Positions 35,781 to 46,526 are shown, counted from the first letter of the stretch. The stretch is 64,000 bases of DNA from an uncultured Clostridia bacterium (GCA_934122235.1 CAKOWE010000005.1:1-64000); one strand, 5' to 3'. Program-made: numbers and translations. The notes: a model not told the origin generated them from the sequence alone.

Positions 35781-36789
35781 TTATTTATTTTTTGTTTCTA
35801 TAAAATTCCATGAATCTCTACACATCTCTTCTATTCCCATTTCAGCTACCCAACCGAAGTTCATTCTTTGCTTTTGTTGGATTTGAATAACAAGTAGCAA
35901 TATCTCCTGGTCTTCTTGCAGTTATTTTATATGGCACTTTTTTTCCAGTAGTTTTCTCAAATGCTTTCACCATATCTAACACACTATAACCAGTTCCAGT
36001 TCCTAAATTATATATATATAACCCAGTTTTTTCTTTCTCTAATTTTTCTAGAGCTTTTATATGTCCTTTTGCTAAATCTACAACATGAATATAATCTCTA
36101 ACTCCTGTTCCATCTGGAGTATTATAATCATTTCCAAACACAGATAATTCTTTTAATGTTCCTGCAGCAACTCTTGCTACATAAGGCATTAAATTATTTG
36201 GAATTCCTTGAGGTTCTTCACCTATTAAGCCGCTTTTATGTGCACCTACTGGATTAAAATATCTTAATATTGAAATATCCCAAGTATTATCTGATTTATA
36301 TAAATCTTGTAATATTTGTTCTATAAATAATTTGCTAGTTCCATATGGATTTGTTGTTCCACCTGTTTTGCAATCTTCTGTAATTGGTATAATTTCTGGA
36401 TCTCCATATACAGTTGCAGATGAGCTAAATATAAATTTTTTCACTCCGTATTTTCTCATTGTATCTAATAAAATTAATGCTCCTGATACATTATTCATAT
36501 AATATTCTATTGGTTTTGATACTGATTCTCCAACAGACTTATACCCCGCAAAGTTTATTACTGAATCAATTTCATTTTCTTCAAATATTTTCTCTAATGT
36601 TTTTCTATCTGTATAATCTGCTTCATAAAATTTAAATTCTTTTCCTGTTATTTTCTGTATTGCTTCTATTGATTCTGGTTTGCTATTTGAAAAATTATCT
36701 ACTATTACTATTTTTCTTCCAGCATTTAATAATTCAACTGCTGTATGGCTTCCAATAAAGCCAGCTCCGCCTGTTACTAATACTGCCAT
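35781..36789 (-). CDS. galE: UDP-glucose 4-epimerase, with in-frame CGG and +1 shift near the end
   Basis: Short-chain dehydrogenase of the GalE family: NAD-binding VTGGAGFIGSHTAVEL, the Ser in FSSSATVYGDP, the YxxxK in NPYGTSKLFIE, and GTGVRDYIHVVDLA. In the 0 frame the protein ends NELRLGS. Skipping the C of CGG (35856) gives NEL-GWVAEMGIEEMCRDSW, the conserved LGW C-terminus, and a stop at 35783-35781; the product is then 335 residues, the family length. Converts UDP-galactose and UDP-glucose for surface sugars. Last gene of the polA run; AAGGAGG before the ATG. Confidence 0.92.
35854..35856 (-). other. Putative +1 frameshift site CGG in galE
   Basis: Minus-strand codons GAA CTT CGG TTG. 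The 0 frame stops at TGA after three more codons; dropping the C gives GGT TGG, the family LGW motif. Codon 312. Confidence 0.8.
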
Positions 36790-36826
36790 TACAATTCCTC
36801 CTTTATAAAATATATTGCTTTATTAT

Positions 36827-37435
36827 TTAATTATATAAATCTTTGTAAATATTGTAATCTCTAACAATCTTTCTTACATAATTATTGGTTTCTTTATAAG
36901 GAATATCTTCTATATTACTTCCATCTGCTTTAATTATTCCCTGCTCTATCCACTTTTTTAAATTGCCTGTACCAGCATTATAAGCAGTTAATGCAAGCAT
37001 ATAATTATTGTCATACTCCACTAATAATTCTGAATAATACTTTATTCCTAATTCTATATTAATTTCAGGATTATATAAACAACCTTCTGTATATTCTACT
37101 CCAATTTTTTCTGCTGTTTCTTTCGCTGTTTCTTCCATCAATTGCATTAATCCCATTGCATTGCTGTTAGATTTTATATTTGGCTTAAAATTGCTCTCCG
37201 CTTTTATTATAGCATAAACCAGCAAGCTATCTACTCCATATTCTACTGAATATTTCTCAACATACTCAGCATATTTTTGCGGATATATCTTTTTTATCAC
37301 AATATCTTGAATTTTTATTACATTGAATAATAATATCAAAATTATTATTAATACAATAATAGATATTATAGATAATTTTATTGTCTTTAATTTATTTATA
37401 CTTGATTGAATATCAGATTTTATTATCTTTTCCAA
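36827..37435 (-). CDS. Lytic transglycosylase (SLT domain)
   Basis: 202 residues: an N-terminal membrane anchor (LSIISIIVLIIILILLF) and a soluble lytic transglycosylase domain with the catalytic Glu in AIIKAESNFKP, then NAMGLMQLMEETA, IELGIKYYSELL and ALTAYNAGTGN. It cleaves peptidoglycan between MurNAc and GlcNAc outside the membrane. It lies between polA and galE, 54 and 37 bases from them, on the same strand. Confidence 0.9.
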   Translation of the reverse strand: MEKIIKSDIQSSINKLKTIKLSIISIIVLIIILILLFNVIKIQDIVIKKIYPQKYAEYVEKYSVEYGVDSLLVYAIIKAESNFKPNIKSNSNAMGLMQLMEETAKETAEKIGVEYTEGCLYNPEINIELGIKYYSELLVEYDNNYMLALTAYNAGTGNLKKWIEQGIIKADGSNIEDIPYKETNNYVRKIVRDYNIYKDLYN

Positions 37436-37489
37436 TTTTTTCTCCTAATCTTTTGTTTGGACTATATAATATCAGAATATTTCTAATAT

Positions 37490-40190
37490 TTATTTTAATT
37501 CATACCAACTATATCCTTCAGATACCTCTGCTTTAAGTGGCACTTTTAATTTTATAACATTTTCCATACAATTTTTCAATAGTTTTTTAGCAATTTCTTT
37601 TTCTTCTACTGGACATTCCAATATCAGTTCATCATGTACTTGTAATACTATTTTGGTTTTTAGGTTATTTTCTTTTAGTTTTTTATATACATCTATCATT
37701 GCTATTTTCATTATATCTGCCGCAGTACCTTGAATAGGTGTATTCATGGCCACTCTAGTTCCAAATTGTCTGACAACATAATTATTAGATTTTATTTCAG
37801 GAACATATCTTCTTCTTTTATATAGTGTCTCCACATATCCTTTTTCTTTTGCTACTTCCACTATATTATTCATAAAGTTTTTAATTCCTTTATATTCATT
37901 TAAATATTCTTCTATATATTGTTTTGCTTGTTTTCTGCTTGTGCCAATCTGCTCCCCCAATCCAAAATCACTTATTCCATAAACAATACCAAAATTAACT
38001 GCCTTTGCCTTTCCTCTTTGTTCTTTAGTTACATCTTTTAAATCAATATTGAATATTTTAGATGCTGCTTGTGAATGTATATCTTCATCATTATTAAACG
38101 CACTTACCATATGTTTATCTTCACTAATATGAGCCAATATTCTTAATTCTATTTGAGAATAATCAGCATCAACAAAAACATTTCCTTCGCTAGGTTTAAA
38201 TGCTTTTCTTAATCCTCTTCCTAGTTCTATTCTTGTAGGAATATTTTGCAAATTAGGATCAGAACTACTTATTCTTCCTGTTGCTGTCACAGTTTGATGA
38301 AAATATGAATATATTTTTTCTGTATATTTATTTATATATGGTATTAATCCATCAACATAAGTGGTAATAAGTTTTGTAATTTGTCTATAATCTAATATTT
38401 TTTCAACTACTGGATGTTCATTCCTTATTTTTTCTAATACATCTACATCAGTGGAGTATCCATTTTTATTTTTCTTTCCACTTGGCAATTGTAACTTTTC
38501 AAATAATACTTCTCCTAGCTGTTTTGGAGAATTTATATTGAACTCTTGATTACATAATGCATAGATTTCTTTTGTTAATTCGTCTTTTTTAGTTTGCAAT
38601 TCTTTTCCATATTCTATAAGTTTATTTTTGTCCACATACATACCATCATATTGCATTTGAGCTAACACTTCAGATACTGGCATTTCTATTTTTTCAAACA
38701 AATCAATTAAATCTAATTCTTTTAATTTTTCATATAATTTATCTGCTATTTTTTTTATTAAATAAGCATATACAGAATTTAATTCAGCATTAGAATTTTG
38801 ATTATTTTCTTCCGTTTCGAACAAGTTCATTTGTTTCTGATTACTATCTAAATTAATATTAAATTTGTTTAAATATTCATTCACATCAAAAGCAACATAT
38901 TCTAATGCTAAATATTCCAATGTATATTTAGTTATAGTAGAATTAAGTAAATATGCTGCAATTTCTATGTCAAACATCATATTAGCAGGTTTAACCCCCT
39001 GTTGTTTTAATAATATATAATCTATTTTTTGTTTATATCCTATTTTTAAAATGGTTTCATCTTCAAACCATTCTTTTATAATATTTATATCATCTATACA
39101 AAAAACTTTTTCCAAACTTTCTATATATATATATACATTTGTTATTTTTTCTTTTATTATTAACTTTTCATCTTCTGAATTTTGAGTTTCTAAGTAATAA
39201 TATATTTTTTTATATTTTTTTATTTCTTCTAGTATTTTAATAGGATTATCAACGAATACATATTCTATCTTATGAATAGAATTTTCAACAATATTATTAG
39301 AAGCATTTAATTTAAATCTTTCAATAAACCTATTAAATTTCAATTTTTTGAACAACTCTAATACTTTCTTATTATCCCATTCATTAATTTTTATATCTTC
39401 TAACCTTTTTTCAATAGGAGTGTTAATATCTATTGTCCCTAAAGTTTTAGACAATATCGCCAACTTTCGATTATTTAATAAATTCTCTCTTAATTTTCCT
39501 TTTAAACTATCTGTATTATTATCTAATTTATCATATAAATTTTCTATTGATTCATAATCTTTTACTAATGTAATAGCTGTTTTTTCTCCTATGCCTGGCA
39601 CTCCTGGTATATTATCTGATGTATCTCCCATTAGTCCTTTTACTTCTATTAGCTTTTGAGGTTCTATTCCATATACTTCTATTATTTTACCTTCGTCAAA
39701 ATCTTCTGTTTCAGTTTTTCCCATTTTAGTTCTTGGTATCTTTATTGTTATATTTTTACTAGCTAATTGAAAATAATCTCTATCTCCTGTAAGTACTGTT
39801 ACTTGTAAATTTTCGTTTTCTCCCCATTTGGCTAATGTTCCTAAAATGTCGTCAGCCTCATATCCTTCAAGCTCTATAATTTTTATATTCATAGCTTCTA
39901 AAACTTCTTTTAAAATTGGCATTTGGCTTGCTAATTCATTAGGCATTCCCTTTCTAGTTGCTTTATATTGATCATATAATTTATGTCTATGTGTAGGTGC
40001 TTTTAAATCAAATGCTATAGCCAAATAATCTGGTTTAACTTCTTCTAAAGTTTTAAACATAATTGCTAAAAAGCCATATATGGCATTTGTGTATGTTCCG
40101 ATCTTCTGTCATAAGCATTTTAGAATTCATTATTCCATAAAAAGCTCTGTTTATAATACTATTTCCATCTATCAATAATAATTTTTCCAT
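37490..40190 (-). CDS. polA: DNA polymerase I, with in-frame CGG and +1 shift at codon 31
   Basis: ATG 40190 reads MEKLLLIDGNSIINRAFYGI and reaches TED, then CGG (40100). The 0 frame stops 14 codons later; after skipping the C the protein continues GTYTNAIYGFLAIMFKTL without a break for the rest of the gene, giving 899 residues, full length for PolA. The 5' nuclease domain has DADD-type motifs (YEADDILGTLA, GDRDYFQL, GDTSDNIPG). The polymerase has DYSQIELRIL, RGKAKAVNFGIVYG and VHDELILE. The proofreading domain lacks its carboxylates, as in Bacillus. A restart at the internal ATG (40060) would lose the first catalytic Asp. Confidence 0.95.
40098..40100 (-). other. Putative +1 frameshift site CGG in polA
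   Basis: Minus-strand codons GAA GAT CGG AAC. Dropping the C gives GGA ACA TAC ACA AAT, the conserved DG-YTNA of the 5' nuclease domain. Confidence 0.85.
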
Positions 40191-40207
40191 TTGCGCCTCC
40201 AAATTTA

Positions 40208-40594
40208 TTATAAACTTATTATTAAGTTTAATACCCTAGGTATAAAAATTGTAATTCCAACCACAGCTGCCCCTATAGCTAATATCAGCACAGCACTTGC
40301 AGAAACATCTTTTGCGATTTTGGCTTTTTCATTCTTATAAGGCGTTACCAAGTCTACAACAGTTTCAATAGCTGTATTAAATAATTCTCCAGCAATTACT
40401 ATTGAAAAACATATTACACAGATAATCCATTCTGTTTTGCTAATTTTCAATATAATCCCAGCAATAATAACCAAGCTCATTATTATTATGTGAATCTTCA
40501 TATTTCTTTCCGTTTTTAATGCCGAAACAAATCCCTGACCAGCATATTTGAAGCTATTTATTAACTTTTTAGTTTTTCCTTTACTAAAATTCAT
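40208..40594 (-). CDS. dgkA: Diacylglycerol/undecaprenol kinase
   Basis: 128 residues, three membrane helices. The family motifs are NSFKYAGQGFVSALKTERNMKIH near the start, GELFNTAIETVVDLV with the catalytic Glu pair, and KIAKDVSASAVLI. In Gram-positives this enzyme phosphorylates undecaprenol to the lipid carrier used for wall synthesis, which fits the adjacent PAP2 phosphatase. ATG 40594 follows AAAGGGTG; the GTG at 40603 would be inside that site. Confidence 0.93.
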   Translation of the reverse strand: MNFSKGKTKKLINSFKYAGQGFVSALKTERNMKIHIIIMSLVIIAGIILKISKTEWIICVICFSIVIAGELFNTAIETVVDLVTPYKNEKAKIAKDVSASAVLILAIGAAVVGITIFIPRVLNLIISL

Positions 40595-40607
40595 TTTAAT
40601 CACCCTT

Positions 40608-41237
40608 TTATATCAATTTATTTACTGCAATTATATAAATTATTAAATATGAAATAGAGACAAAAAAACCTGCTAAAACATCACTAGTATAATGTACTCC
40701 TAAATAAATTCTACTTACACCTATTAAACAAATTAAAACGCTCAATAAGCTAATTAAAATCCATTTTACATATTTATTTTCTACATATTTGTAAATTAGA
40801 TATATAATGTATCCATAAAAAGCCATACTTACCATAGAATGTCCTGAAGGAAAGCTATAGCCACTTTCCTCAATGATTCTGTATTCCGTTGGTCTTGGTC
40901 TTTGCAATATTTGCTTTAAAAGCTGATTTAAAGCAGTTATTAAAACTAAATTTATGCAAATTGATACTCCTATTTTTTTGTTTTTTATTAATATAAGCAA
41001 TAACACTGCTGTTGCTATCAAAAATACTGCTCCTCCAAAATTTGTAATAAATTTTGCAACAGGAGTAGCAAAGCCTAACACAAAAAATTGAGATACTATT
41101 TTATATCCTACAATATCTCCATTCATTATTTCTTCATTAAACACATCTTCTGCTAAAGCTAAAAATCCTATTAAGCAAATAAATAATATAATCCATTTCA
41201 AATTTTTAATTATAAATTCTTTTATTCTTTTCATCAT
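40608..41237 (-). CDS. PAP2-family membrane phosphatase
   Basis: 209 residues, six membrane helices. The three PAP2 motifs are intact: KQILQRPRP, the PSGH in YSFPSGHSMVSM, and SRIYLGVHYTSDVLAG. Likely dephosphorylates undecaprenyl pyrophosphate or phosphatidate at the outer face of the membrane. Its stop lies 13 bases before dgkA, so kinase and phosphatase of lipid carriers are co-expressed. Confidence 0.88.
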   Translation of the reverse strand: MMKRIKEFIIKNLKWIILFICLIGFLALAEDVFNEEIMNGDIVGYKIVSQFFVLGFATPVAKFITNFGGAVFLIATAVLLLILIKNKKIGVSICINLVLITALNQLLKQILQRPRPTEYRIIEESGYSFPSGHSMVSMAFYGYIIYLIYKYVENKYVKWILISLLSVLICLIGVSRIYLGVHYTSDVLAGFFVSISYLIIYIIAVNKLI

Positions 41238-41253
41238 TTGATTTTCCCTTACT

Positions 41254-42114
41254 CTATTTTATTAACAGCATTAATGTACCTATCAATATGCTTATAAGTC
41301 CTACAATAGATTTTTTACTTAATCTTTCTTTTAATATTAGATAAGAAAAAGCTATTGTAATAACAATACTCAATTTGTCAATAGGAACTACAACACTTGC
41401 CTCTCCTTCTTGTAAAGCCTTATAGTAACAAAGCCACGATAATCCAGTTGTTAACCCTGACATTATTAAAAATTTCCAGCTTCTTTTATCTATGTTTTTT
41501 ATTTCTTTTTGTTTTTTAGTAACAAAAACTACTACCCATGCCATTATTAAAACTACTATGGTTCTTATCGCTGTTCCTAAATTAGATTCAACACCTTCAA
41601 TTCCGATTTTACCTAATATTGATGTTAAACTAGCAAATATAGCTGATCCAAAAGCAAACAATAGCCATTTATTATTTTTTATTTCTTTATTATCTTCCTT
41701 TTTTTCTATCATCATATAGGTTCCAAATCCTATTAAAATAATAGATACTACTTTTAATATTGTTACTTTTTCATTTAAAAATATTATAGCTAATATCATT
41801 GTCAATATTGTACTTGATTTATCTATTGGTGTTACACTATTTACATTTCCCAATTGTAATGCTCTAAAATAACAAAGCCAAGAGAGACCTGTTGCTAAGC
41901 CTGATAGTACTAAAAATATGCCAGTTTTTACAGTAATATTAGTTATTGTATTTAACGAGCCTACTATAAAAACCATTAACCAAGAAAATAATAAAATAAT
42001 TATAGTCCTTATGGCTGTAGCCAAATTAGAATCAGTATTTTTTATGCCAATTTTTGCAAGTATTGCTGTTATTCCTGCAAAAAAAGCTGATCCAAAAGCA
42101 TATAAAATCCACAC
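41254..42114 (-). CDS. EamA/DMT-family transporter with two homologous halves
   Basis: About ten membrane helices made of two EamA repeats: WILYAFGSAFFAGITAILAK and WLLFAFGSAIFASLTSILGK open the halves, and each ends with a DKSS or DKLS segment. The substrate is unknown. The start is uncertain: a GGAGG lies 8 bases before a GTG at 42114, while ATG codons at 42129 and 42156 lack a ribosome site. Downstream PAP2 and dgkA follow closely. Related DMT proteins include lipid-carrier and amino-sugar transporters, but this is only an inference here. Confidence 0.82.
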   Translation of the reverse strand: MWILYAFGSAFFAGITAILAKIGIKNTDSNLATAIRTIIILLFSWLMVFIVGSLNTITNITVKTGIFLVLSGLATGLSWLCYFRALQLGNVNSVTPIDKSSTILTMILAIIFLNEKVTILKVVSIILIGFGTYMMIEKKEDNKEIKNNKWLLFAFGSAIFASLTSILGKIGIEGVESNLGTAIRTIVVLIMAWVVVFVTKKQKEIKNIDKRSWKFLIMSGLTTGLSWLCYYKALQEGEASVVVPIDKLSIVITIAFSYLILKERLSKKSIVGLISILIGTLMLLIK

Positions 42115-42188
42115 TTTATTTTCCTCCATACAAGACAAATTTTGCTTAATATTCAAATTATAGTCACTTAATCTTAAATATATATTAT

Positions 42189-42758
42189 CTAGATTCCTAT
42201 ATTTATGTTTTTCTTATCTCTATTAATCTGTTTAATATATCTATCTTCCTCTGAAAAAATGCACCCACAATATTTTTGCATGTATAAACCTAGTTCTCTT
42301 GCTTTGGCTTGTCCTTCTCTAAAACCGACTCTAAAATCTCTGTATATAAAATTCAAATTGTATTCTTCTGATAACTTTTCACATAACTTTATTATTTCAT
42401 TATGCTTTTGATATGGACTAACTAATAAAGTAGTAGTAAAACTATCATATCCATTTTCTCTTGCATATTTTACAGTTTGTTCTAATCTTACTCTATAGCA
42501 ATAATTTACACATCTATTTTCTAAATTATCTATTACATTTTTACAAAATTCTCTTAATCCATATTCGTTATTCTCTATCAATTTTATATTTATTAATTTA
42601 GAATATTCTCTTAGAGTATTTAACCTAACTTCATACTCCTTGTATGGATGTATATTAGGATTAAACCAATATAAAGTTGGCTCTATTTCTTCATTTCTTA
42701 GTGCATCTATACAATATACACTACACGGTGCACAACATGTATGCATTAATAACTTCAT
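42189..42758 (-). CDS. queH: Epoxyqueuosine reductase QueH
   Basis: 189 residues with the QueH signature: MHTCCAPCSVYCIDAL at the start, then CVNYCYRVRLE and the C-terminal YCGCIFSEEDRY. These cysteines hold a 4Fe-4S cluster and a second iron. QueH reduces epoxyqueuosine to queuosine at position 34 of tRNA-Asp, -Asn, -His and -Tyr; the tRNA-Tyr with a GTA anticodon is in this window. The start shares a base with the stop of the upstream membrane protein. Confidence 0.93.
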   Translation of the reverse strand: MKLLMHTCCAPCSVYCIDALRNEEIEPTLYWFNPNIHPYKEYEVRLNTLREYSKLINIKLIENNEYGLREFCKNVIDNLENRCVNYCYRVRLEQTVKYARENGYDSFTTTLLVSPYQKHNEIIKLCEKLSEEYNLNFIYRDFRVGFREGQAKARELGLYMQKYCGCIFSEEDRYIKQINRDKKNINIGI

Positions 42759-44524
42759 TATATTTTATCTCCTTTTTGCTCATCTTTTTGAATATTATTT
42801 GTACCATTTCCTACTGTTAAAAGTTTCGCCTTAGGTACATTTTTGTTTTTGAATAATATATATTTTAATCTATCAATTATTATATAAATTACAATAAACA
42901 TAATAGTTGCAAATGTTATATTTTTAGCAATCTTTTCTATTTTACTTCCTGTATATTTAACATTAATTGTACCATTTCCTATTATTTTAACATCTATAAA
43001 TCCATTTTCATTCATGTAACCTTGTAATTCTTCTGTTTCATTATTAGAATTTGTAAAAATTATACTATATCCAGAATAATATATTCGTGGTAATTCTACA
43101 ACAACAGAATTTATATTATCTGTAATTTCAAATTCTAAATCAGGAGTATGATCATTCGTTTTATGTATTGTAGCCTCTCCTCTTCTTACTATAACATCAT
43201 CTCCTCTATTATAAAAATAATCAAGTTTTCTTGTGGTTCTTAATGGTAAATATTCTTTGTCCCATCCCATTCCATAGTAAGAAATGTCTACATTTTTTAT
43301 ATCATACTCTATGAATTTTTCTGGTGAATATGAATACAAAACTGTAACCATATTGAAAATTAATATTATACTCAAGCATACGATTTTGCATTTTTTACTG
43401 CTCAAATTCCTTAATGCCAATGCTGCCAAAATACTCAATGAAAAAATTAACATCGTTTCTAGTCTCCAAGCGTATTGTATCATGAGTAAAAATTTAGGCA
43501 TTATTTCCCAAGGGCAAGCACTCATCATAAATAATGCCAAAACAGCAAAAACCCACATAAATCTATAGAAATTTTTTTCAGCATTATTTTTAAGTATATC
43601 TTTTCTTTTAATTATTGTTATTATTGTTAATGCTACAGCTAATAAATTTAAATACTGACGAATATCTAAATATCTTTCATTAGAACGTTGTATTATAAAT
43701 TCCCATGGAAAAAATGTTGCAGATCTAACCAATCCAGCATCGGTCATTGTTTCTCCTTCAAAAACGTAATATTCTCCTATGAAATTATGTTCTATTAACG
43801 AAGATGTAAACGGTAATGTTAATAATATTATTAACATGCTTGCTGATACTAAACTCCTAAATATATTTGATTTAAATACTTTTTTTATATATATAAACAA
43901 ATAAATAAATACAAATATTGTAAGATATACAGTCATTACCAAATGAGAACTTATCATCCCAACATATCCAATTATAAACCATATATAAAAGTTTCTTTTA
44001 TTGCCTTCAAATAATTCATATAGTCCTAATATAATCATTGGCATAAAAGCAAATACCAATGACTCTGCTAATGCATCCCTTGCAAAAGTATCTGTTATTG
44101 CATAAGGGAATGTAATATAAAATATTGAAGCAATTAAAGCAACATAATTGTTTTTAAAAACTCTGTTTACTAATTTAAACATAATTATTGCCGAAGCATA
44201 ATATACTAATATATGAAATATTTTTATTGCAAGTATAACATTTCCTTGTAGTAAGTATGTAAATACAGCTGGAATAATATGTGATAGCTGAGGATAAAAA
44301 ATTCCTGAACCATATCCATAATCTTGTGCAATTATCGGTAAAATTTTATCAAAACAAGTGCCTCCATCGCCCATTCTTGTATACATTGCATATATGTTGC
44401 TAACATGATAATTGGTATCATTACCTTCTATATATTTTGCTGATGTAATAAATGGTAAACATATTAAAATTGTTACAAAAAATAATATAATGTATTCCTT
44501 TTTAGAATATAATAATTTTTTCAA
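42758..44524 (-). CDS. Polytopic glycosyltransferase-like membrane protein (PTPS-related family)
   Basis: 588 residues with about twelve membrane helices and a C-terminal external strand-rich domain (about 440-530) followed by one more helix. An acidic first loop, EGNDTNYHVSNIYAMY, is the GT-C-like catalytic loop pattern, and the family is annotated as 6-pyruvoyl-tetrahydropterin synthase-related or YfhO-like. It likely transfers a sugar from a lipid-linked donor to a surface polymer. The GT2 gene just upstream could supply that donor. Confidence 0.72.
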   Translation of the reverse strand: MKKLLYSKKEYIILFFVTILICLPFITSAKYIEGNDTNYHVSNIYAMYTRMGDGGTCFDKILPIIAQDYGYGSGIFYPQLSHIIPAVFTYLLQGNVILAIKIFHILVYYASAIIMFKLVNRVFKNNYVALIASIFYITFPYAITDTFARDALAESLVFAFMPMIILGLYELFEGNKRNFYIWFIIGYVGMISSHLVMTVYLTIFVFIYLFIYIKKVFKSNIFRSLVSASMLIILLTLPFTSSLIEHNFIGEYYVFEGETMTDAGLVRSATFFPWEFIIQRSNERYLDIRQYLNLLAVALTIITIIKRKDILKNNAEKNFYRFMWVFAVLALFMMSACPWEIMPKFLLMIQYAWRLETMLIFSLSILAALALRNLSSKKCKIVCLSIILIFNMVTVLYSYSPEKFIEYDIKNVDISYYGMGWDKEYLPLRTTRKLDYFYNRGDDVIVRRGEATIHKTNDHTPDLEFEITDNINSVVVELPRIYYSGYSIIFTNSNNETEELQGYMNENGFIDVKIIGNGTINVKYTGSKIEKIAKNITFATIMFIVIYIIIDRLKYILFKNKNVPKAKLLTVGNGTNNIQKDEQKGDKI

Positions 44525-44539
44525 TTTTATAATCCCCTT

Positions 44540-45490
44540 TTAATTTTTATGTTTAACAATTTCTTCTTCTGTTTCCTTTACTATATAAATTGGTCTTCTT
44601 TTTACTTCTAAATACGTTTTAGATATGTACTGTCCAATTATTCCTATACAGAATAATTGAATTCCTCCTACAAATAGTATTATACATGCCATTGATGGCC
44701 AACCTGATACAGGATCGCCATACATTAGAGTTCTTGCAACAATAAAAATAATTAATACAAAAGCTACTAAGCAAAATAGTATTCCCATTATTGTTGACAA
44801 CACAAGAGGTACCGTTGAAAATGCAATTATTCCATCTATAGAATATTTAAACAATTTCCAAAAAGACCACTTTGTTTCTCCTGCTGCCCTTTCAACATTT
44901 TCATATTCTAGCCATTTTGTATTAAATCCAACCCATCCAAAAATTCCTTTTGAAAATCTATTGTACTCTTCCATAGACAATATAGCATCAACCATTTGTC
45001 TAGTCATTAATCTAAAATCTCTTGCTCCATCTACAATCTCTGTTTTTGATATTTTATTTATAAGCTTATAAAACATTCTTGCAAAAAATGAACGTATTGG
45101 AGGTTCACCTTTTCTTGTAACTCTTCTAGTCGCAACACAATCGTACTCTTTTTGTGTTAAAATTTCATACATTTCTACCAATAATTTAGGTGGATCTTGC
45201 AAATCAGCATCCATTATCGAAACATAATCTCCTGTTGATTTTTTTAATCCTGCATACATTGCAGCTTCTTTTCCAAAGTTCCTTGAAAACGAGATAAATT
45301 TAACTCTTTCGTCATTTTCTCTAAACTGTTTAATTATATCTAATGTCTTGTCTTTTGAGCCATCATTTATAAATATAAACTCAAATTCCACTTTTTTCAT
45401 CTCTTGTGCAACTTTTGTTATTTCTTCGTAAAATAATGGTAATGCTTCTTGTTCATTATAACAAGAAACTATTACAGAAATCTTATCCAT
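44540..45490 (-). CDS. Glycosyltransferase family 2, polyprenyl-phosphate sugar synthase type
   Basis: 316 residues. The GT-A core shows SVIVSCYNEQEALP, FINDGSKDKT, DADLQDPP (DXD) and the RDFRLM region, then two C-terminal membrane helices and a cytosolic end, the DPM1/GtrB/CsbB layout. It would make an undecaprenyl-phosphate hexose at the inner membrane face. It lies between ruvB and the GT-C-like gene, probably one transcript. Confidence 0.9.
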   Translation of the reverse strand: MDKISVIVSCYNEQEALPLFYEEITKVAQEMKKVEFEFIFINDGSKDKTLDIIKQFRENDERVKFISFSRNFGKEAAMYAGLKKSTGDYVSIMDADLQDPPKLLVEMYEILTQKEYDCVATRRVTRKGEPPIRSFFARMFYKLINKISKTEIVDGARDFRLMTRQMVDAILSMEEYNRFSKGIFGWVGFNTKWLEYENVERAAGETKWSFWKLFKYSIDGIIAFSTVPLVLSTIMGILFCLVAFVLIIFIVARTLMYGDPVSGWPSMACIILFVGGIQLFCIGIIGQYISKTYLEVKRRPIYIVKETEEEIVKHKN

Positions 45491-45521
45491 TTTTTTCCCT
45501 CACTTTTCTTTGTAAACATAT

Positions 45522-46526
45522 TTATTGTTTAAGTGTTTCTATGCCTAAATGCTTATAAGCTAGTGGTGTTGCCACTCTTCCTCTCGGTGTTCTTGATAAA
45601 AATCCAATTTGCATTAAATAAGGTTCGTACACGTCCTCTATAGTTTCTGTTTCTTCTCCTATTGTAGCAGCCAAAGTATCTAAACCTACAGGTCCTCCTG
45701 CATAATTTAATATAATAGATTTTAACATTTTTCTATCAATTTCATCTAAGCCTAATTCATCCACCTCTAACTTTTCTAAAGCAATTTTAGCAATTTCTAG
45801 AGATATATTACCATCTCCTAATACTGATGCATAATCTCTAACTCTCTTTAAAAGTCTATTTGCTATTCTAGGTGTTCCTCTAGAGCGTTTTGCTATTTCT
45901 AAAGCTCCTTGCTCATCTACCTTTATATTTAATATTTTAGCAGACCTTTCTACTATTGTTTTTAAATCATTTTCATTATAAAGTTCTAATCTGCATACAA
46001 TTCCAAACCTATCTCTTAAAGGTGTTGTTAAAGATCCCGCTTTTGTCGTTGCACCGATTAATGTAAATTTAGGTAAATCTAATCTTATTGATCTTGCACT
46101 TGGTCCTTTACCAATAATTATATCTAAAGAAAAATCTTCCATAGCAGGATACAATATTTCTTCTATACTTTTATTTAATCTATGTATTTCATCTATAAAC
46201 AAAACATCATTTTCAGAAAGATTTGTTAACAATGCGGCTAAATCTCCCGGTTTTTCTATTGCTGGTCCTGATGTTATTCTTATATTTGAATTCATTTCAT
46301 TTGCTATTATATTAGACAATGTTGTTTTTCCTAAGCCGGGTGGGCCATATAATAATACATGGTCTAGTGTTTCATTTCTTTTTTTTGCTGACTCAATATA
46401 AACCTTCATGCTTTCTTTTACTTTGGTTTGTCCGATATATTCATCAAATATTTTAGGTCGTAAATTGTTTTCATTCTTTTCTTCTACTTCATCCTGAATT
46501 TTAGGAATTAACAAATTTTCATCCAT
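45522..46526 (-). CDS. ruvB: Holliday junction helicase RuvB
   Basis: 334 residues. AAA+ motor with Walker A LLYGPPGLGKTTLSN, Walker B LFIDEIHRL, sensor 1 LIGATTKAGSL and the arginine finger block TPLRDRFGI, then the winged helix ending GFLSRTPRGRVAT. Drives branch migration in recombinational repair. No ruvA is adjacent, unlike the common ruvAB arrangement; it sits between pyrB and glycosyltransferase genes. Confidence 0.96.
   Translation of the reverse strand: MDENLLIPKIQDEVEEKNENNLRPKIFDEYIGQTKVKESMKVYIESAKKRNETLDHVLLYGPPGLGKTTLSNIIANEMNSNIRITSGPAIEKPGDLAALLTNLSENDVLFIDEIHRLNKSIEEILYPAMEDFSLDIIIGKGPSARSIRLDLPKFTLIGATTKAGSLTTPLRDRFGIVCRLELYNENDLKTIVERSAKILNIKVDEQGALEIAKRSRGTPRIANRLLKRVRDYASVLGDGNISLEIAKIALEKLEVDELGLDEIDRKMLKSIILNYAGGPVGLDTLAATIGEETETIEDVYEPYLMQIGFLSRTPRGRVATPLAYKHLGIETLKQ

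Noticed and set aside
40090..40110. Sequencing-adapter contamination at the polA CGG, because AGATCGGAA matches the start of a common Illumina adapter
   Set aside because: The match stops after nine or ten bases, coding sequence of polA continues on both sides, and the other four CGG sites show no adapter similarity.
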